A stretch of 64,000 nucleotides of DNA from the NCBI GenBank assembly GCA_037976565.1, contig CP137672.1:26748877-26812876 (forward strand), read 5' to 3'. The notes under the pieces were generated by a model, which searched no databases, had not been told where the DNA came from, and was given only the letters and a program-made list of their open reading frames with translations. Position 1 is the stretch's first letter, and each line of letters opens with the position of its first letter. This DNA is from Mesocentrotus franciscanus (Eukaryota > Echinodermata > Echinoidea > Camarodonta > Strongylocentrotidae). Positions 23,601-32,392 of the stretch are shown piece by piece. Both the position numbers and the translations under genes were made by a program.

Positions 23601-26600
23601 ATGTCATTGAAAACTGTACTGTGGGAAACTGGGAATTATGTCTTCTGAGCTCATGTTGGGTTCTGGTATGTGTTCTCGAGTAGAGAAACTGTCTGAAAGT
23701 AATTCTGAATTGTTTATCATGCTGTAGATTGGTTGATTAAATAATTGTTAAATTATTATATATTCATATTCTGGTTTTGTCTTACACTTGCAGGTGTAAA
23801 TGATTACTCCTCAGCAACAATCTACTCACCCGTGAGGTTCTTTATTCTCTCTATAATCGAAACTGGCGATCAGGACAAGAGCAACAGGTAGGTTTCAAAG
23901 GACCAAACTAGGTCCAGGCCCTACACGTGGTTCTCTAAAATAGGATGTTCTATTCTTAGGCAGAAGACATGATTCATGATATTGACTGAAAATGTGAAGT
24001 TCAGGAACAAGATGGACAATAAAGTAGCTTGGCAAAATGTCGTGGCTTGTAGAATTGCAACTTTTTAACAAAAAGAATGCATCTGGCTAACATTTGCTAT
24101 CCCAAATCTAAGATCTTTCTGACCAAAACAAGTAGGTATGTACCATGGTCTGAATTTAGATTTCCAGTTCTAGGCGCATGCCTGTCACGATCCCAGATAC
24201 TTGGTCGGATGTGGTACTTAGCCAATAATCCGAGGATTTACATGCTTTGCAGTTTTGCTAAGCTACCTAAGCAAAGTATGTTTGATTAATTTGTGCAATA
24301 TGTGTTTGAAAACAATATCTGTTTTTAGAAGTGCACATATAGTTTTGTTGTCACTGAAGTAAATGGATTTTTCAAAAGACTGTTTGACTGTTTGTATCCA
24401 TTTCTGTAATGCTTTGCCCTTCAATGTTGGTCAATTTCCTTATTCATCAAAATACTGTTTGAAAAACTTATGCCTCTAACTAGAGATAAGAAATTGATCT
24501 TTGTATTTGAATTAAAATTAAAGAGTACATAATTGTATACTTTTTCATTTCTAAATTCTTGTGTTAATTTGTAATGTAACTAAAAGTAACATAAAATGTG
24601 TTTTTATATGTTTTTTTACCAACAGGATGCTCATGAGTTATTTCAGTTTCTGTTGAGTGAGTTAAGTGAAGACAGAGAACAACCTCCCTCTCCTCTGCCT
24701 CTCAGTGAAGCTCCTAAGCTTGTGGTAAGTCAAAGCAAACGCTCATGCTTACGAATGCGGCCAAAGTCGAATCTGGCTTACCTTGCTGTATATAGGCTGA
24801 TTTTTGCTGGACTTTTGTGATTTTGTGGGGTCAGGAATCTAATGAGATGAAATTCAGCTGACAGTGCATGTGGTATAAAGTAGCCTATTAAAGTTATCGG
24901 GAAAAAGAAAAATCCGAAAAGTGTTTATGTCATCTTTGAAAATATCTGTATGCATATATGTATTCGCCTGTACAGTAGTCTATTGAATTGGGAAAGGCCA
25001 TTTGTCAATCTCTCGTGTAGCTATGAAGTACTTTGATCATGTAACAAATAGATCAACAAATTAATTTTTTTTTTAAACATGTATTTTAAAATTTGAATAG
25101 TACCTTTAAACCAAGACAGAAAACACTATGATCTATAAAGCTATTGAGAGGGTAAATTTTTTTCTTCCAGGAAAATACTTTTCAAGTACTTCCCATTAGT
25201 TTGCATGACCTAATGGCAGCTGAATTGATATTAGTTGCACTTAATGTTTTACAGAAGCATGTCTCGAATGGCAGAGTGAATCACTTGGGGTTTCGGTTGA
25301 GTATCAAAGCTAACCTACCTCAACAGAGATGTAGATTCACCAATCAGCACCTTTCGAAAGAAAATCATGTAAAAAATATTATCATTGATGTATTTAAAAC
25401 ACAAAACAAAAGCATGTCTCTAATTGTAGAGTAAATTATTCCAGATTGAGGTCCAGTATCAAAGCTAACCTACCTTGAGTGACCAACAGAGATGTAGATT
25501 CACCAGTCCGCACTTTTTTAATTTAAATTTTATTTTTTACAGAAGCATGTCTCGAATGGCGGATTGAATCACTCAGGGTTGCGGTCTAGTATCAAAGCTA
25601 ACCTACCGCGTGTGACTATCAGAGATGTGGATTCACCGTTCAGAGGTCTCCTAGCCCATCACCTATCATGTACAATATGTGGATACAAGGTAAATCCCTC
25701 AAGATCGACTGCATACCGATTTTGAAAGAAACTGTAGTATGATTAAGTATAGAAATTTAAACCCAAAAGCTCTTTGAGATTTAGGTCCGGAATTGTCATA
25801 TGAAAATAAACTTTACAGGATGATATGGGCCTTTATTTGGTAAGATAACCAGATAAGGCCTCTTCTGCTTTAGATCAGAGATAGTCAGGAGCGGATCCAT
25901 GGGGCGTGGGGGCGTCCCTTTCTTCTTTCCTGAAAAAAAAAATGTTCAGTTAACGCATTCAGAAATGCCTTAGAATGTACCATGGAGTATCCTAAGGTTC
26001 AAAATTTTCCAGGGCACTTAAGTGGGGCCCTTAAGTGGGCCCCAGACCCCTCATTTTAAAGGCTTTGTGCTTCGTGCTCGCAATTTCGTACATTTCACCA
26101 CCCCTTTGGAAAATCCTGGATCCGCCCCTGATAGTCTTGCAATTAGTCTGTATTTCCTCTGATTCCGAGGTGATCAGGCCTTTTCATGTAAAGGACATAA
26201 ACCCATAAATATGTATGAAACATCATGGGCATGTTCCTTAGGAGCTGCTCTATCTATTGTATAGTCACTACTTGGCATATATAGCATTCATTTTTAGTTG
26301 CATATGTAATTTTTTATTTGCATATGTAATTTTTATTCGTGCAGATTCATTTCATGTGCTTTATTTTGTCTTAAGAGTTACAGAAATAGATTCAAAGCTC
26401 ATAAATTTGGAAAATTGTGTTCATCAAGGAGTAAATCAGAGCTGTTGTGGGATGAGACCATTTGAAAAGAATGCAAAGTTGTGAAGAAGATTCAATAGAC
26501 TAAAAATGACTCAGATAAGATGAGACTGTCAATCCTGTAATTTTGCCATGTATAAAGGTCTTTTGTTCTTTCTTTTAGAATCCTGTCACCTACACGAGCT

Positions 26601-29007
26601 TCGACTGCCTCTCCCTGCCGATCCCTACCCTAGCCCTCCTCAGCACCCTCTCGTTAGACTGTATCCTTGACAGATTCACCCACACCGAACTAGTCCATGG
26701 TGTTGAGTGTGTAGAATGCAGTAAGATGGAGGAGGGAGGAGGAGGGGTGAGGAAGGGGCAAGGAGATGGGGACAGGCAGAGTGGTTCACAGACGAGTGCA
26801 GGGAACAGTCCAGAGACGAGTCCCCAAGTCAGTTCTAAGAGCGAAAAGTGCAAAAGAGTCTTCCAAAAACAGATGACTATTAGTAAGGTGAGAGGAGTCT
26901 TCAACACTTTTACTTAGTTTGGAAGTGACTTAACTTGAAAGTAATTTATTTGACTGTAGGTCAGAGGAACATACTTAAGTGGTAATCAATACCGATTGAG
27001 GCAAGTCTCCAATTCTGTTATACGGTAGTTAATTTCCAATTTGGTTTTGATTCAGTTCCATTTCAGTCCCAATTCAGTTCTCTTGTTAAAATTTGATTTC
27101 AGTTGAGTTTCAATTCCTTTTCTCTTTGGGTTTCAATTCAGTTTCAATTTTAAATGATTCTTCCAAAGTCAGATGACTAATAGCAAGATGAAGAAGTATC
27201 TGGTCTCTTTCGGGCGGATGCTGAATACCGGAAAGCTTGGAGAAGGGCCACAAGGGAAATGAAACGTCAATGCTGAACGGTGATGATGATTCTGAAGTGA
27301 TGTTCAGTTTCAGTCAAAACTACCCCCAAAATTGTTGTGTTCTTTACATTGTTAATAAATCAATGTTTCATGTCTTTCTCCAGCTACCCCAGTGTCTTTG
27401 CATTCACATCCAGCGTGTTGGCTGGCAACCCGATGGTCTTCCTTTCAGGAGAGAGGAGCACATCATGTTCCCCGAGGTCCTTGACATGAGCAGATATCGG
27501 CTGGCATCAGTCAACGCAACCTGCAATAATGGGAGTATAGGGATCACCAAGTCACTGCGCTTGGTTCAACAGACGACACTCGCAAATGGTCATAAAACAG
27601 TGCCAGGCAGAAAGTAAGGGCATTTTGGTGATTTTGGTGATCCGATGATTGGTCACAGCTCTATTTCTCCAGAGTAAGGAGTCTATAAATTCAGGGAATA
27701 CCTGGAAAACAATCAGGGAACAGATCTGATTTTTTAAAAATCATTGAAATCTGTTAAAAATCAGGGAATTCCATTACATTGGCCCCAAAGAAAGTAGTAT
27801 TTTTTCATTCATGTCTTTACAGCATATCCACAAGATTATCAGCCATGGCGTCTTTATATATATTGTGTAAAAGGCCTCATTTAAGGATCCTGGAATTTTG
27901 AAGCTCCATCAGGGAAAAATAGGAGAATTCTATTCTTGTTCAATGCTGAGACCCCTGAAACAGCTACATGTATTCTTCTCTTTACTGCACCCTGCACTCG
28001 CCCTGCAATATTCCATGATTTACATTTCAGATCCAGCACATCATCATCAAATCACTCCTTCATCGGAGTCCGGTTTCTGTCTCCATCCCGTCCTGCATCC
28101 TTACGCTTGGTAGGAGGAGGATGGATTCCAGCGGAGGAAGAGCAGGAAGAAGAAGAAAGGGAGGAGGAGGAGGAAGAGGAGAGAATGAGCGCGGAGAATA
28201 CAACTCTTGAAGATGATAAAGAGGGTTACCTAGATGCAAACAATCACAGGTATTGAATCGAAATATGTTCAACCAATTTCTTCATCATCTGCCAACTCTA
28301 AAATTTACATCATTCCATTTTTCAGCACAGAAAATTGGTTGTCTACTTTCAAAGTTTTAACCTGCTCTTTTGGCATATTACTGTAAATTTGTAATTCCAT
28401 AATAAAAAATTGAAAAATGCAGCAACAAAAAATATGTACAATGTATGTAGTTAAAATCCTTTCTACATGACCACAAAGGGTGCAATGATCAGATCGCATT
28501 AGAGGTAATACTCATGGAATGGGAGTGAAATTTTGAAAATCTCATGTAGCACAAATTTATTTTTGTGACATTAATTGCAAAAATGAAATAAAGAGAATAT
28601 TTTGAGTTCCTTATTTATCACCGCTAATTAACTAGAATGATTTGTACCCACTTTTTTAACTAAATGCAGTATGATTACCAGAACTCAAAGCTTAAAGATT
28701 CATTTCTATCATTTTGCCGTTTTGTCTATGACTTACAGTTGTTAATGTTAGAAATAATATTATTGTTATTCTATCATTTTTCTTTAGCTCCAAACCCATA
28801 GAATCCAAATACAAGCTCGCTTCAGCAGTGGTTCACGTCGGCAATGCTTTCTCTGGACATTTCCTGACATATCGCCGGGGACCAAGCAAACCGTACGAAC
28901 CTCTGAATACAAACTGGCTTTGTGTGTCAGATGAGACTGTGTACACTGCTCAGATATCTGATGTACTCTCACAGAAGGCATACATGCTTTATTATCAGAG
29001 GGAGTGA
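20500..29007 (+). CDS. USP30: USP30, mitochondrial outer-membrane ubiquitin carboxyl-terminal hydrolase
   Basis: USP30 is a Cys protease (C19 family) anchored in the mitochondrial outer membrane. It removes ubiquitin from surface proteins and opposes PINK1/Parkin mitophagy. Coding exons: 20500-20629, 22978-23148, 23794-23887, 24626-24724, 25543-25689, 26579-26887, about 27188-27235, 27384-27613, 28031-28249 and 28788-29007 (stop). Visible in order: MKNF start and one hydrophobic anchor followed by basic residues; Cys box NLGNTCYLN; QDAHELF; two CxxC zinc pairs (LSCTICGY, VECVECSK); LPQCLCIHIQRV; His box AFSGHFLTYRRG; WLCVSDETV with the Ser that replaces Asp/Asn in USP30. Summed length is about 550-556 codons, against 517 residues in human. 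An acidic Glu-rich insert (exon 9) is extra. Exon 3 has a possible 1-base defect and exon 7 lacks a GT donor; see findings. Confidence 0.93.
20895..21439. mobile_element. MITE family B, copy 2, full length
   Basis: About 545 bp. The left end is cttaaagatac(tagtc)tatgtcccttttgcagcc and the right end ggcctgcaaatgggacatag then tacctttaag, forming inverted repeats. It sits in USP30 intron 1. Only a handful of differences separate it from the copy at 13680, so both moved recently. Confidence 0.85.
21655..22155. mobile_element. TIR element carrying a minisatellite, USP30 intron 1
   Basis: tggtcaggtcgcccgtcgccc (21659 region) is inverse to gggcgacctgacatgg near 22139-22154. Inside are cagtcgcctcctataca repeats and then a minisatellite of about 31 bp units, gtcctagggtaacgcgggacccg (21810-21960). 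Open frames across it are low complexity. Confidence 0.6.
22978..23148 (+). CDS. USP30: USP30 exon 2: catalytic Cys box
   Basis: After the acceptor ctctttccacag the exon enters at phase 1 and encodes KVAGLENLGNTCYLN, with the nucleophile Cys, then TILQSLAACPAFLAWLNRAL and ELAYRLSHTLE. The donor gtaggt at 23149 gives phase 1. A second donor (gtgact, 23153) four bases on gives phase 2 and would match an alternative acceptor of exon 3. Confidence 0.92.
23794..23887 (+). CDS. USP30: USP30 exon 3 (frame break inside, or alternative acceptor)
   Basis: The strong acceptor cttacacttgcag opens GVNDYSSA in the incoming frame. The conserved continuation NNLLTREVLYSLYNRNWR (like LLDVLRMYRW in human) and QEQQ before QDAHELF are in the next frame. 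Either one base is missing near 23815, or the exon really starts at 23815 (acceptor ctcctcag) paired with the gtgact donor of exon 2. Both give an intact protein end, which joins DAHELF at phase 0. Confidence 0.75.
24626..24724 (+). CDS. USP30: USP30 exon 4: QDAHELF box
   Basis: The exon runs from the acceptor ttaccaacag at phase 0 and encodes DAHELFQFLLSELSEDREQ and a Pro/Ser-rich tail ending APKLV, then gtaagt. DAHELF with ExxREQP matches human DAHELFHVITSSLEDERDRQP. It is 99 nt long and phase 0 at both ends. Confidence 0.92.
25255..25352 (+). pseudogene. Decayed tandem copy 1 of USP30 exon 5
   Basis: This segment starts aagcatgtctcgaatggc after ttttacag, as the real exon at 25543 does, and shares agtatcaaagctaacctacc and agagatgtagattcacc with it. 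It encodes KHVSNGRVNHLGFRLSIKAN but lacks the zinc CxxC part and has no clear donor. It is a relic, or possibly an alternative start of the exon; the first is more likely. Confidence 0.75.
25410..25518 (+). pseudogene. Decayed tandem copy 2 of USP30 exon 5
   Basis: Starts aagcatgtctctaattgtag, with an in-frame stop, and continues ccagtatcaaagctaacctacc and agagatgtagattcaccagtc, parallel to the real exon. It is 155 bases after copy 1 and 133 before the functional exon, forming a small tandem array inside intron 4. Confidence 0.75.
25543..25689 (+). CDS. USP30: USP30 exon 5: substrate loop and first zinc CxxC
   Basis: The 147-nt exon is phase 0 at both ends. It encodes KHVSNGGLNHSGLRSSIKAN, then DVDSPFRGLLAHHLSCTICGYK, equivalent to human HPFHGRLTSNMVCKHC. 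The CxxC is the first zinc-ribbon pair. Two decayed copies of the same exon precede it at 25255 and 25410. Confidence 0.92.
25886..26130. mobile_element. CAGGGGCGGATCC-type MITE in USP30 intron 5
   Basis: Starts CAGGAGCGGATCCATGGGG and ends GGATCCGCCCCTG, with inner ccttaagtggggcccttaagtgg. The flanks share only atagt, so no clean 8-bp duplication is seen. It resembles the element at 20039-20314 in its termini. Confidence 0.75.
26579..26887 (+). CDS. USP30: USP30 exon 6: second zinc CxxC and Gly/Ser-rich insert
   Basis: The 309-nt exon, phase 0 at both ends, encodes TSFDCLSLPIPTLALLSTLS (human FDSLSLSIPAA), CILDRFTHTELVHGVECVEC with the second CxxC pair, then a low-complexity insert of about 40 residues (EEGGGGVRKGQGDGDRQSG) not in human, and KCKRVFQKQMTISK. 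Its last 27 nt are duplicated in front of exon 7. Confidence 0.9.
27188..27235 (+). CDS. USP30: USP30 exon 7: GRMLNTGK (edges uncertain)
   Basis: MKKYLVSFGRMLNTGK aligns with human FVKQLKLGK, just before LPQCLC. The acceptor is either ...agcaag|atgaag (27188) or ...aagtcag|atgact (27174); both keep frame. The expected donor after GGAAAG (27235) reads cttgga, not gt, and the frame otherwise runs on to TGA at 27259-27261. The exon is supported by homology on both sides, not by splice sites. Confidence 0.65.
27384..27613 (+). CDS. USP30: USP30 exon 8: LPQCLCIHIQR
   Basis: The acceptor ctttctccag is followed by LPQCLCIHIQRVGWQPDGLP and FRREEHIMFPEVLDMSRY, matching human LPQCLCIHLQRLSW...HEHVQFNEFLMMDIYKY. 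The exon ends GRK at phase 2 before gtaagg. The C-terminal half is a variable linker. Confidence 0.92.
28031..28249 (+). CDS. USP30: USP30 exon 9: Ser-rich and Glu-rich linker
   Basis: The exon enters at phase 2 after tttacatttcag. It encodes SSTSSSNHSFIGVRFLSPSR, then an acidic run (EEEQEEEEREEEEEEER) and DDKEGYLDANNH, ending before gtattg. Human USP30 has a different Pro-rich linker here. The Glu run comes from a GAG/GAA-rich tract and may vary in length between alleles. Confidence 0.85.
28788..29007 (+). CDS. USP30: USP30 exon 10: catalytic His and Ser, stop
   Basis: After tttttctttag the exon encodes YKLASAVVHVGNAFSGHFLT, with the catalytic His in SGHF, then YRRG, NTNWLCVSDETV with the catalytic Ser, and VLSQKAYMLYYQRE before TGA at 29005-29007. 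Human has HHGDMHSGHFVTYRR...WLWVSDDTV...SSSAYLLFYER. The protein ends about 25 residues earlier than human after this motif. Confidence 0.94.
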
Positions 29008-29009
29008 AG

Positions 29010-29535
29010 TCAGACCCCTGTGGTCTTGTGGTCTGTCGTGTAAGGTCATGGATTCAAATCCCATGCTGAAACCTTCAGGACGTCGCATCTTTTGACCAAT
29101 TTATCAGGATTAGATGCCCTGGTTGGAGGTCCATCTGCATCGTAATCAAATGAAAATCAAATTGAAAGTGTTTGGACACTACTGTATGGAGACTGTATGG
29201 CAAAGCTACATGAATGCTCCCTTTAAGGTCATGGTTTCAAATCTCGCCCTGGGGCCTTAATGAAGTCATGTCTTTTGACCTTGGGTTGGATGCTTTAATT
29301 GTGCTCATCTCAAGCCAGTGGAAATCACATACAAAGGGTATGGAGACTGTATGGTAAAAGCTACATGTATCCTTCCTTGCAGGTCATGGATTCAAATTCC
29401 ATTGTAGAGCTTTGAGAATGTCATGTCTTCGGACCTGGTTATCTGGGTTGGATGTCTTTGTGGATCAGTCCATCTCAAGCTTGTGGAAACAGTGTCCAAA
29501 CTTTATGAAGACTGTATGGTAAAAAGCTGATCATC
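29010..29535 (+). repeat. Tandem repeat of about 160 bp, tRNA/SINE-like, in the USP30 3' UTR
   Basis: About three diverged units, each with ggtcatggattcaaat..., a cttttgacc-type block, a gttggatg block and ctgtatgg(c/t)aaa-agct. The first unit contains a box-B-like ggattcaaatccc and an A-box-like tggtcttgtggtc, suggesting descent from a tRNA-derived SINE. Confidence 0.6.
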
Positions 29536-29587
29536 TGTATATTTCTACTGGACTAATTTGATTGGCCAGAATGAGGAGACGGAAGCC

Positions 29588-29593
29588 AATAAA
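29588..29593 (+). terminator. Candidate USP30 polyadenylation signal
   Basis: AATAAA about 580 bases downstream of the USP30 stop. It follows a SINE-like tandem repeat within the presumed 3' UTR. Other signals further on are possible. Confidence 0.4.
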
Positions 29594-30740
29594 AAGTTGC
29601 AATATATTTTATATTATTACTGACGTTATGCTTTGAGTGTACTACGCTTGTATGCTGTAGTAGAAAGGTATTGATTTGCAGAGGCAATTGTTTGGAACAA
29701 TGTGTACATGAGATGATGAGTTTAAAAATATTTTAAGCTGGAATTTTGTTTAATGCACTGTACAGAAACACGCTCTAGACAATTTATTGGTTCTTAACCT
29801 GTGGGTCGTTATCCTCATGGGGGCAATTTTGATTATTAAGGGGTTAAAGAAATGGTAAATTCTATGCACAACTTCATCACAGGGGGTCATGGCACTGACC
29901 AAAATTTGCATATCAGATCTGGTCCTTTGCCTCTTTGATCCAAGAAGGTTAAAAACTACTGTCCTGGCTAAGGTTTGAGTATTGGGTCTTAAAAATGTGT
30001 GTTTCTTGATAATTTTGCCATCTGTTCATATCTCATCTACATTCTGCATGATTTTGAGGTGTATAAGCCAATTATGAATTCCTTTTTCGTTCACTATCAG
30101 CTCTGACTGCTTACGGATAGTTGCTGTTTTGTTCTCACTGATAACCCATTGAATGCTGGTGTTACATTTTCTGTAAAACAAATCTGTGACATGGGTGTTT
30201 CAAGAAAAAACACAGTATCGAATGGGTTAACAATGGTTTGGATGGGAAATGTATTATACCTGCATGTAGAAGTGTTCTTTGAGAGTGAGATGGCTTTCTG
30301 TAACTTTCATCATCATAGCTATATCATGTATAAAGTCAGATTATAATTTGCACTCTCAGGAGTGTTTTATAAGAGTGGACATTAAACCATGACAGTATAA
30401 CAGAAAGTAAAACTCTATTCTTTGTTACTAAAGACTATTGAAAGCAAATGATGTGCCAAGTTATGGTAATCTTTGCCCTTGGAGCTCTGTGATATATGAT
30501 GTATAAAAACTTACTTTATTTGTGTCTTTGAATAACTCCTATTCCAATTTCAACATTGTGTTATTTCTAAACAAAATGAATTTAATACAATCGGTTATTT
30601 AGGTTTATGTAACCTGACATTTATTAATTTATTTGTAAACATAGTTATTTCAAAAGTGATATTGCAATGTTTTCCAGTGCTTTTCCTTCTCATAACTTAA
30701 TGCTCTGCCTTTGGAAATTGGCACAAAAGTGACACAATAC

Positions 30741-31428
30741 AATTCTCGCTATCGCCAATACATTAAAAAACACCCATATGTTACGTTCAAGCCCCATTTC
30801 AAATGTACTCTTGGACAGTTTGGTGACACAGTCGCTTCCGGTCTATTTACCGTGGTTGCGCTGTGTATGCCGGCTTTGGGTGTGTGTGTACTTTATTTCC
30901 GACAGTAATCACAGCGATTTCAAGAGTGGATCATTACGAAAAATGTAAGAAAAAATTGTTAAATATACTAAAAATAATATATTTGGATGTGTGATGGGCA
31001 AGAGCAAGTAGAAGCATAGAAATAATGACGTCAACTTTTGTTGGTTGCGTTCGTTGGCAAGGGCAAAAACTCGTCTTAAATACTAACAGACGGGACTGCA
31101 ATAAAGGGTTTGTTGGCTAGTTGGATGACCAACAGAAGTTTTGGTGGGTATCTGAAGTTATGAGAAGGGCTTTCCATTGTTTAATTCAATATGGTCATTG
31201 ATATGATTTGGAGTATCTCTCTTTTGTTTTTCGTTGCTGCCGTCACAAAAACTGAGGAACCTGGAAATGGCTTTCAGACACGTAAGTTTTTCACTGCGTA
31301 TGCATAATATGTGTATGGCGCGCTCGCCACCATACACCGGAAGTATTTAAGTCCCGGGAGTGGCTTGAAATTACTTTCAAGAGGGAGGCTTCATCCGGTC
31401 ATTTGGGAGTATTGGCGATAGCAAGCAA
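30741..31428. mobile_element. TIR element, about 690 bp, between USP30 and NCBP3
   Basis: attctcgctatcgccaatac at the left and gtattggcgatagcaagcaat at the right are inverted repeats. The interior is not known to me. It contains an ATG (31191) opening a signal-peptide-like stretch before a GTAAGT; see findings. Confidence 0.6.
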
Positions 31429-31696
31429 TAGGTCTGTTTACTTTATATCTGCATTGTACCATGAATTGGGTTTATTAGCTGAAGGTCTTTTTTCGATATG
31501 TTGTGGTTACAGTAGTTATATACAATCTGCAACTTACGTTGTGTATGTGAGATAAAGCATTAAAATCATTTATTCATATTTGATTTACAGATTATATAAA
31601 ATAAATTAAGTTTCTTTTCTACTTTCCCTGTGTATGTTGACCTCTTCATTTAATCACTTCTTGATTTCAGTTTGTATCTTTAATTTTACAAAGTAG

Positions 31697-31757
31697 TCAA
31701 ACCTGCTTTAGCATCTTCCTGTAAAGAAAGATTGCCTGTAGGAAAGGACCACATTTT
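31697..31757. mobile_element. Mariner-type MITE fragment
   Basis: tcaaacctgctttagcatct and agaaagattgcctgtagg resemble the left ends of the elements at 35368 and 52122. The right half is absent where repeat C begins. Confidence 0.5.
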
Positions 31758-32140
31758 CCACCCTTAAAGGCATCGTTTAACAATGATAAATCTAAGATGC
31801 ATGGCCCTACGTGTTATCAGTGTCTGTGGTATGGTGCAATATTGAAGCCCTAAACAAAATTGCGGTTCAAAATGATCAAGAAGTGCCTCAAAAAGGTAAA
31901 AATCTTTGAGTGACCGGTTTTACCATACTCATTTTCCCCACTAGACTGTAGTGTTATAAAAACCGTTAAGAAAACGAAAATGAAATTTCGATTTCCAATC
32001 ATATATATCTTGATAATCAGATAGGCGATCAGCTTGTAAAAGTCATGGGATTCCTGACTGACCTAAAGGTTTATAATTATGATTGCAGCATGAGCTAAAT
32101 CCAGGATTTGGTTTCAGAATCTGAGGCAATGTTACCGAGT
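31757..32140. repeat. Dispersed repeat C, uninterrupted copy
   Basis: From ccttaaaggcatcgtttaac to gttaccgagtcactttaaaag. The reverse complement of this sequence recurs at 57233-57561 and 58813-58850, where it is split by an insertion. Ends resemble CTTAAAGG inverted termini. Confidence 0.8.
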
Positions 32141-32330
32141 CACTTTAAAAGTGTGTTTAATAGTGTGTTGGAGAGAACCTGTCTGCAATGACCACATACG
32201 TATAAAGACTGCTTTTTTGGGTCTCCCTTGAATGGTCTTTCTACACAGGTTTTGACTTTAATTTTGAATGATGGCTGAAACGATCTCATCCTATTCACTC
32301 CTCGATGATGAGGATGACAATGACAATAAT

Positions 32331-32392
32331 GATTGATGATGGTGATGATGATGATGATGATGGTGGTGATGATGATGATGATGATGATAAAT
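32331..32392. repeat. (GAT)n microsatellite
   Basis: About 60 bp of gatgatgat with ggtggt interruptions. Confidence 0.95.
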
